Assembly (NCBI GenBank): GCA_000727475.1
Contig: KL647304.1
Coordinates: forward strand, 1,130,231 to 1,194,230
Length of the DNA stretch: 64,000 bases
From: Sarcocystis neurona
Lineage: Eukaryota > Apicomplexa > Conoidasida > Eucoccidiorida > Sarcocystidae
Direction: 5' to 3'
Notes under the pieces: generated by a model
What the model was told of the DNA's origin: nothing
Databases searched by the model: none
Seen by the model: the letters and a program-made list of their open reading frames with translations, nothing else
Part shown: positions 11,901-21,800 of the stretch, in pieces
Numbering within the stretch: the stretch's first letter is position 1
How the letters are laid out: each line of letters begins with the position of its first letter
Made by a program: the position numbers and the translations under genes

Positions 11901-14900
11901 TATCTTCAACAAAAGTCCCGCCCCTTCCTCCCGCAGCTACAGCAGCAGCAGCAGCACCAGCAGCAGCACCAGCAGCAGCACTAGCAGCAGCAGGAGCAGC
12001 AGCAGTAGCAGTAGCACGAGGAGCGGGAGGAGCGGTGGCCGGAACGTCAGTAATGAGACTGCCGGGTGGAGCGACAGTCACGGCAGCAGCAGCAGCAGGA
12101 ACAACAGCGGCGGCAGTGTGACGCGTGGCGGTGGTAGCAAAAGTAGTAGTGGCAGCAGCAGAGACACAGGAGACAGCGGGAGGAGGAGAAAGCCGAGAAA
12201 AGGAGGAAGAAGGAAAGCGGGCAAGGGCACCAGCAGTAGCAGCGAGTACCTTGCTGCTCTTGCCCATAGTTACAACATAGTGAAAATTCCGTTGGAGCCG
12301 GCGCTAGCGGAACTTGCAGTTGTCCCCTCTGAGACGGACGAAGACGAAGCAAAAGAGCAACGAAATGAAGAGGAAGAAGAGAAGAAGAACACGAGCGGAA
12401 GGGATGAAGAGAGATTTTCCTGGACGAAGACGACAGTGACGAAGCAGCGCATGCATGCGGAGTGGCTAGAGGAGGAAGAAAGACATGCGGAAGCGATATA
12501 CGTGGAGGAGCTGCAGCAAGAGGAAGGACAGGCAGCTACGAGTGAAGAGGAAGGGCACGTCCTCGATGGCATTTCTCTGCAAGAAGAGAGAGCAGCGGAC
12601 AGAAGAAGAGAGGGACTGGAAAAGCGCCACGAAGAGGAGGACGAAGGAGAAGACCAGGTCGAAAAGGAAAAACAGGGAAAGCACGCGGAAGAAGGAGCAG
12701 GAGGAGGAGGAGAAGCAGCAGGAGAAGGCTGCCTTTGTGCGAGAACGGAAGACGTGGGAAGACGTTGTGAGGGACACGAAGAAAAGTGGCAGGCAGCAGC
12801 AGCTGCACGCGGACACCAACGCAGCCACCACGCCGCGTCACCGGGAAGGGCGGGGGACACGAGGCAGGAAAGAGAGGAGGAGAAGCACCTGGCAAGCAGA
12901 GATGCTGCAGCAAGTAGGGAAGCTGCAGGGAAAAGTGCCACAGCAGCAAAGAACAGGAAAGCAGAGGAAACAGCAGCAGTAATAACGACGAACTCAGAAA
13001 AAGACGCGCGCGCGGTGCTGCCACATGCAGCACCCGGGCATGCGACGCGAAAATCGGCCGCCGCAGGCGTCCCGGGGGAGGGGGAGGGGCCTACGCAGAA
13101 GACAAGAGACTGCGCTGCTGCAACACCGGGAAGGCATGCGTCAGACACGCAGGCAGCAGCAGCAGCAGAAGCAGCAGCAGCACGCAGCGGAGAAGACGAA
13201 GACGAAGGAGGAGAGGGAGCGGCAGCAGATACAGCAGCAGTGACAGACGCAAAGCAACTGCAGCTGGACGACGACGAGGACGAAGAAGAAGAAGCCGAGG
13301 ACGGAGTGTACCCCTACGTAGAAGCAGTTCTTCAAAAGAAAGGAGAGAAAGTCGATAAAGTCAGCGCAGCAAACGCATACGGCCTATACATGCTTCTCCC
13401 TCTCTTAATCCACCTTCACACAGTCTTCCCAGGGCCAAGGAGACCTCTCTGTGGCACTTCATATATACGTGTACACATATATGCATGTGTGCGTGCTTGT
13501 ATATATGTGTATCCATATTCACGTAAAATATATATATATATATATTTATATGTGTGCGCATATATATATGTAATATAGATACATGTGTATGTATGTATAT
13601 CCACGACCCATCTGTGCGTGGGTTTGTACGTACGTCTGTTCGCATTTGTTGGCGCAACATAGAATATCTGTCAAGTATAAATATATGATATATATATATA
13701 TATGTATACACATGTATCTAGTTATATGTATATATGTCATATATGCGTATCGGTATATAGATACATATATATATATAAGTGCAGAGATACGGAAATACAG
13801 ATATATAGAGATATGTATAGTAATGTGTACGTATATCACATATACGTATAGATATATATATAGGTATACAGATAGAGAAGTATATATATATATATATATA
13901 TAGTAGGTAGTATAGTATATAGTAGATATCGCGGAGAGACANNNNNNNNNNNNNNNNNNNNNNNNNNNNNNNNNNNNNNNNNNNNNNNNNNNNNNNNNNN
14001 NNNNNNNNNNNNNNNNNNNNNNNNNNNNNNNNNNNNNNNNNNNNNNNNNNNNNNNNNNNNNNNNNNNNNNNNNNNNNNNNNNNNNNNNNNNNNNNNNNNN
14101 NNNNNNNNNNNNNNNNNNNNNNNNNNNNNNNNNNNNNNNNNNNNNNNNNNNNNNNNNNNNNNNNNNNNNNNNNNNNNNNNNNNNNNNNNNNNNNNNNNNN
14201 NNNNNNNNNNNNNNNNNNNNNNNNNNNNNNNNNNNNNNNNNNNNNNNNNNNNNNNNNNNNNNNNNNNNNNNNNNNNNNNNNNNNNNNNNNNNNNNNNNNN
14301 NNNNNNNNNNNNNNAGAGAAGTATATATATATATATATATATATAGGTAGGTATAGATATGTAGATATGCGGAGAGACAGACCTGTAGAGGCATATACAT
14401 ACAGCAAAAGAAGGAGGGTCTATATATGTCCGTGGATACTACATAGGTATATAGATTTATATATACGCGTGGAGGATCCGTCTGCCTGCGGAGATGTACG
14501 TAGAACTTCGTAGAGAGACGCAGCGTCTCTCTCATATGTCGCTCTTCCTACATATGTGCCTCTTGTCAGTTTGTATCTGTTCGGGCTGCTGCTCCGCATA
14601 TATATACGCATATATATATATATGTGTGTCCCTCTGTTGGTGTGTATATGCATATATATATATATATGTGTGAGTTTGTATCTGTCCGGGCTGCTGCTCC
14701 GCATATATATACGCATATATGTATATGTGTGTGTGTACCTCTGTTGGTGTGTATACGCATACACATATATGTGTGTGTATACATATATGTATATGTATGT
14801 ACATACTATCTTTGCAAGTATAAAGCAGAGGTACACCCCTTCGTATTGCAGCGTGTGTAATGGACTTCTATCGTCTCTACTCCCATATACATATATGTAT

Positions 14901-17900
14901 GTATATATATCTATGTATGTATACGTGTGTAGAGATAGAGAGAGAAGAGTGTTGTGCAGAGGCAGATATATTTTGTATGGATATTTGCCGAGCGAGACGG
15001 ATGTTTATCTTCCAGAGGGGCACGCACCTGAGTGCATGCATGCATATAGAGAAGCTGCGAACACAGCAGTAGATAGTGCTCTGCCTCGTGTACACAGCGG
15101 TCGCGAAAGAGATAGCGAGAGAAACGGAGAGATAAGAGGGGACAGAAAAAGCAGCAGAAAAAAAGGAAGGTCGGCCAACACACGAAGAAAGCATGAGAAG
15201 TTGGAGCTCCAAAGAAAGACCACGGGCGAGAGCTTCTGCGGTGCGGAGGTTCGGGCAGACACTGCAGGACGCGCTCTCAGCAGAAGAGGCTGAAGAGGAG
15301 GCGCACTTTTCTCATTTTTTCTGTGAATGAACAGGAAGGCAGTCCTGCGTCCTTGCGTAGAAGAGAAAAGGGTCGCAGCATGCTCTCACTTGATAGTAGA
15401 AGTGAAGAAGTTCGATACCCCCAACATGTGTTGTATCTATTTGCAGGGCGGGGTCGCACTCTCTCGCCTATAGAGGGGAGGGGAGAGCAAATTTGGTGTC
15501 CACCTGCCTGCGAGACAGGGAGGGACGGGGCCGCGTAGTCTCCTCTTTTACGGAGGAGTCGAAGGCCGGGAGCAGGTCACCCGGTCTCTTCTTTTCCGTG
15601 GGGGTAAAGTGGAGAATCTTCTTCACGAGTATGCCTGTGGATCGGCCGGAGAGGGGAGGGGGGGGGGCACGGAGGCTCTTCGCTTATGGAAGAGGGGAGT
15701 ATTTCTTCGTGTATGTATGTGAAATTGGAGAAGCCGGGAGAAGGTCACCACCTGGGCAGAAGGGAGGGGGAGGCATTTCATCTCTTGGTTTATGTGGAAC
15801 AGCAGAAAAATACTCGTCATCCGCGTATAGCTGGAAGAGGAGGGCGGAGTCGTCTCGTCTTCTTTTAGGTGGACAAAAGAGGAGGGTATTCATCATCATC
15901 ATTCGCGTGTGTGTTTCACGTAGATGCGTAGAACACTGGTCAACCACCCGCATATGTGGAGGGGGCCGGGAAGGGGAGGGGGTCATCTCCTATTATGTTT
16001 AATGTAGAGGGAAGGTGGAGCGCGTCAGGAGTGGGGGGGAGGGGGTCGCGTGGGCTCTTTCGATACGTAGATGAAAGTGTAGAATATTCTCCGTTTGTCC
16101 ACACTTGCAGAAGGGAAGGCGGGGAGGGGTCACCAACTTGTATATATCTTTGGAAGAGTATAGAACAGGTCCCCGAAGGGGGGAGGGGGGGTCACCAACT
16201 TGTATATATCTTTGGAAGAGTATAGATCATATCTTCTCGTATATGTTAATAGAAAAGGAGAGGAAGGGGAGGGGACGCAAAAATTTTCAACTCGTGTGCG
16301 TCGGTGAGACTCCGCTGTTAATGCGTCACGAACGTGGGCGTCGATCGGGGCGGGAGGCGGGGGGTTCTCAAAGAGAGAGAAATGGAAGTGAAAGTGGCGC
16401 ACATCTGTGAAGGGGAGAACTTTTTTTTCGGCGGCCATTTTCTCACGACCCGCCCCCTCGCAGCAGCTTCTGTGTGCTAGCAGTATCTACAATACACTGT
16501 CATCCTTATATACATGTGTATGTGTATGGATGTATGTACATATATATATGTGTTGTGCAAGTGCACTTATATTTGTTTACTCGGGAACGTATTTCTACAT
16601 GCATATATATATATATATATATATTCATGTATATGTGTATGTGTGTATGTATGTATGTGTATGTATGTGTATGTATATGTATGTATATGTATGTATATGT
16701 ATGTATATGTATGTATATGTATGTACGTGTATGTGTATGTATGTATATGTATATGTATATGTATGTATATGTATGTATGTATATGTATGTATGTATATGT
16801 GTATGTATGTACATGTATGTATATGTATATATGTGTATGCATATATGCATATGTATGTGTATATATGCATGTGTATATGTATGTATGCATATGTGTGTGT
16901 ATATATATGTATGTATTGTGTGCGGAGGTATCTCTGCAGGGTGTACCACGAATTTTTCATTGGCTCTTTACTTCTCTTCTCTGTTTCGGTTTAAACAAGT
17001 CGACGTCACATCAGGACTTCATGTTTACATGTATTCGTTTCTCTTTTCTGCGTCGCAGTATCTATACAGCCCTATGTATTATATGTACATACAAATTCAT
17101 ACGTCACATATACACGTATATATGTATATATATTCACACACAATACGTGTATTGATCTATATGTATGGTTTCTCTTCTATGTACACATACATATATATGT
17201 ACTTTTCTACACATACAGATACATCCGGACATATGCTTCCACATACACATACATGTGTGTATAAATATATATATATATATTCTCTTCTCTCTTCTTCTGT
17301 ATATGCGTATATATATGTGTGCATATGTCTACGTACGTGCGTATGCATGTATAGGTAGCTCGTGTGCTACGTGTCCTCGATCCCCCTATCTATATATGTA
17401 TGTATTTGTATGTATTTTTTGTCTCATTGATTTGGTTGAGTTTCTGGAGGCACCGTGTGTGAATGTTTTGCTTTTTTTGGTGGGGCTGCAGGTGTACAAC
17501 GCGTTTCGAGTGCTGGGAGAAATTGTTGTGAGGGAGTTGTCGATTCTCCGCTTCGGCCGCAGCAGCCCGTCGGTGGTCGTCCGGGGTGACGGCTACGCAG
17601 AAATTGCACTTCCCTCGAGACCCCTAAAAAGCTCCCTTTCTCATCCGTTTCTCCTCGCCTCTTCTCCTCGTCCTCCTCCTCCTCGTCTTCCGTCATCCGC
17701 AGCACCCTTTCCGTCTTCGTCGCCTCCACATTTGGACAAAAATCGCATCTCTTCGTCTTCTCCGTCTTCGTCTTCTTTTCGTGAAGCTCCTTCTGCGTCT
17801 TCTGCTGCCGAGAAATGGCGTGCTCGACCGCGTGGTGAGAGAGCTGCTACAACGTGAAGCGCCGCGAAGACGGCACGCAGAAATACACATTTACATACAT

Positions 17901-18784
17901 ATAAACATATATATATGTATAGAGAGGGAGAGCGATAGACAAAGCGAGAGATAAAAAGAGATAAAGAAATGGGCGAGGAAATCGCGGTCGTCTTCCTCAT
18001 TGCCGTGTATTGGTTTGTTCACTGATATTATATATCCATAGGCAGCACCTCCACGCGTAATCTCGGCGTATCGCGTACACTCTCCTGTACATACATACAT
18101 ACATGCATACACACATACGTATGTACATGTATAAGCATGAAAAGTGGAAACATTTAATACACACACATATATGTACACGTGTAGAAGCTTGAGAAACGTT
18201 TACATTTAATATATATATATTCGTATACATATGCATTTATTACGGTGTAAGCATAGCGCACGTGTGGACGTACAGTATACAGAAGACGTAACTGTGTCTC
18301 TATGTATGTGTCCGTATACGTAGAAGCATCTTCAGTATATCGGCGAAGCAAATGTAGATTTCTTGTCTATTAATAAATAAATATATACATACATGTGTGT
18401 CTGTATGTACATATATATATGTACGTATTTACGTGTATATATATATGTATATATTCATGTGTCCACACGGATTTCCTCTGGGCCCATAGATGCTTGCGAG
18501 AGATGTGTATGAGTGAGAGTTCTTGTGAGCGTTTCAGGACGCTATATATATATAAATATATGCATGCACATCTTTATGTAGGTGTCTCTTATCGATATAT
18601 TTACATCTTAAAAGGGAGATCAAAAGAGGAGGAGAAAATGAGAGACGTAGTTGCACAGAGACGCCTACGTGAGTGTGTCCATACCTGTTAAGAGGAGAAT
18701 ATCCTTCTTCTTCAATATTTGGAGCAGCAGTACACATATATATGTATGTGGCAGTCTAACGTGCATACATTCATATACATACCC

Positions 18785-18816
<32 letters not shown>

Positions 18817-21800
18817 GTATTTGCATGTCGTGGATATTTGTATATGTTTGTTTGGAGGGGCACCCTCGTCTATATAATATATATATATATATATATCCGG
18901 GTAATTTTACACACACTTTTGAGGCGATTATGTGTGTACATACATATGTGTGTGGGTACTCTAAAATACCGCACGCAGGCTTATATATATATGTGTATGG
19001 TTTCGTACAGGGTGCAGGCAGTAATATACTTTTTTATACATAAATATATATATATATATTTATATGTGGATAATATAATACACAGTATGAGGGCATTCAT
19101 ATGTATATATACTACATACGTCGATTTATATGTATATTTCTGTGAGTATGTAGTTCAAGACCGAATGACGTTGCTATGCGCCTACCTGGAGGACGAACGG
19201 AGCAATATGTGTTACCCGGTATCTCTGTCTTTGTGTAAGTGATATATATATATGATACGTGAAAGGTATAAATGCTCTCTCTATATATATATCTATTTGA
19301 TCGTATATATGCGTTTCCAGGTATATGCATGGGGAGAAACGTACACCTACTCATCTACGTATGTGTATATATGTGTGCGGTTCTATGTATTTACGTGCAG
19401 AAGAATTTATCTACGTACATTGATGTGTTCACAGATGAGTGGAGTTTCTTTTTGATTTGACGTTTCGCAGAGAGCATGGACATCTTCCAAATTTCTCTCG
19501 AGCGGCTGCGGTTTGCATGCCAATGCGACTTCTGCAAGTCTCTCTGTTTCTCCCGGTCATTCGACAGGTAACCGTCGGGTTTGCACTCATTTCGGTCGAA
19601 GAACAATTTTTTCCTTTCTCTGGCTTCCTCTCTCTCTGTGTCTGCTGTTACTGCCATCCTAAATTTACCTGCGGATACGTACAATAAATGTGGATATGTG
19701 GGCAGCTTCTACACGTTGATGTAGCGGAAGAGACAAACAGAAAGAGAAAAAAGGAGGGTCAGCATTCATAGAGGATCAGCATTCATATAAATATACATAT
19801 AGTTACTAAATCTCTCTCTGTGTATATATATATATATGGGATAATCAAATATCGCTACTTGTATCGTAACATACATACATATACGTGGATGTATGCGAAC
19901 ATATAAGTGTACTCACATATATAAAGAACTACATATATATATACGTGTATAGGATTGCATATAGATGAATATATATATGTGTGTGTGTATACGCATGTGT
20001 ATATGTCCACACATGTATATTACCCTACCTTTCACTCTCTCTCTCTATATGTATGTTTAAATATATGTATGTATGAGAGGATAATCAGACACGTTCACTT
20101 GTATCGTAACATATATACATATACGTGTACGTGTGTATTAAAAGAGAACTACACATATATATATATATGCATGTATATGGACAGGCATACATATAGGTGC
20201 ACATATATATATGTATGTGAGTGCATGTGCCTAGGTCTCTGTATATGTGCAGGAGAGCTGCCCAGGTAGAAGATAGATGTTTAGGAAAGTGCGTCTGCCA
20301 ATGTGTGTATCCGTCTGCGTATATTCCTGGGAAGAGCGGGCACTCCAGAAGAACGAAGGGGCAGCAGAGGATGAGAAATCTTCACAGAAAGAGACACAGA
20401 CAGACGAAAAGAGATACAGAACCTCGGCACCCATACTCACCTGTAGAGATTGGCAAATTCAAACGGAGAGACATAACTAAATGTATTCACAGATCTACAC
20501 AAAGATACATATATATCCATATATATATGTACATAGATAGATAGGTGGATATGGAAATATATATATATATATACCTATGGAGAGAGAGAGAGACAAAGGA
20601 GCAGACATACACATGCATGCGTCAGCATATATATGTATGCATGCAGAGATGCAAATATATGAGAAGATGTGTAGTACAGAGAGAGTGGTGGACAGACGTC
20701 TACCCGTATGTGCCAGTACATATATGTGTGGATAGATAGGCGGAGACTGGTGGACAGCGAGACAGAGACCGGGGAGACGAGACTTATAACAACTTTTCTG
20801 CTGTTTGTGCGAGACCAAGACACACAGTGGGCTGTTGTCCGTCTTGTTCGCTTCTGCTGCTTTCCGCTGTTCACCGCGTCGATCTTCTCCCCCAACCGCC
20901 CCCCTTCCCCCCCCCCCTCCCGCCGTCTTTTTCGTCCCTTCGCTCGTCTCTTGTGCATTGCGCTTTTCTTTTGCGTGTGTTTTGGCCCTTCTCGCCTTCT
21001 CGCTGGTGCGTGTGAGTGTCTTGCTGCACAGAGTCGCGGCGAGGGAGAGGGGGGCCTTCTTGCTTCAAGACGTGCTGCGGTCTACCGTCAACTCCCTGCT
21101 CTTTCTCTGGTAAACGCCTCGTCAAAATCGCGACTTTCCGCTGTCTCTCCTCCCTGTCTCCGCCTTCATCACTTCCCCGTCTCTTCGTCTGCGTGCGTGT
21201 CTACGGATATTAAGCGCGATCGTATAGATATACGTGGGTTTGCCCACGTGCACGTACATTCGTCTGTGTGTGTCTGTGTGTTTACATGCATATATATATA
21301 TATGTTTGAATAGCGAAACCACCCCTATGCACATAATATTTGACGCGCAGCTATGTGTACGAGGAAGAATTTCGACCAGAAGAGAAAAACATCTACACGT
21401 ATATTTGTCCTCCCATCTGCGCTCTCACTTGGACGTGCCCCCACACATATGTTGAAGTGCGCACGTATCGTTCTTCGTTTATAAGCGACTCCTGAGTCCC
21501 TGGTCACACACATTAATATGTATGGATGTGGAAAACCAAAGGTTTGAGAATCCTCGAGAATATATAGAAGTTTGTGCATAGGCGTGTGTGTATAAATTAT
21601 GCACACACACACACGTGGATGCCTAGACCCAAGCGACTTCGCAAGAAGACCTCCAAGTGGACACGTCCAAATACGTGTAGGCGCATCTCTGGAGAGAGAC
21701 GGGGAGGTAGACGGGGAGGGAGACAGGGAGGGAGACGGGGAGGGAGACAGGGAGGGAGACAGGGAGGGAGACGGGGGGGGGGAGACACGGAAGGCTGCTG

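Larger units (their letters stand above)
13318..17491 (+). other. HCF101 intron 4 with assembly gap
   Basis: The exon 4 end is taken as TAC|GTAGAA at 13317. Phase-compatible alternatives lie at 13350 and 13359. The acceptor before 17492 is strong (TTTTTTTGGTGGGGCTGCAG). The intron holds microsatellite, an N gap, a 105-bp tandem duplication, a G-rich repeat field and a TATG array. Confidence 0.7.

Noticed and set aside
13546..14535. 329-codon minus-strand frame crossing the N gap
   Set aside because: It is open only because Ns were read as unknown residues; both ends translate TA microsatellite.
15405..15425. GTTCGATACC resembling a tRNA T-loop box
   Set aside because: No matching A box, anticodon arm or acceptor stem could be placed around it.
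16600..16920. Possible telomeric or subtelomeric repeat
   Set aside because: The array is TATG/TGTA; no TTTAGGG-type telomere unit is present in tandem anywhere in the window.
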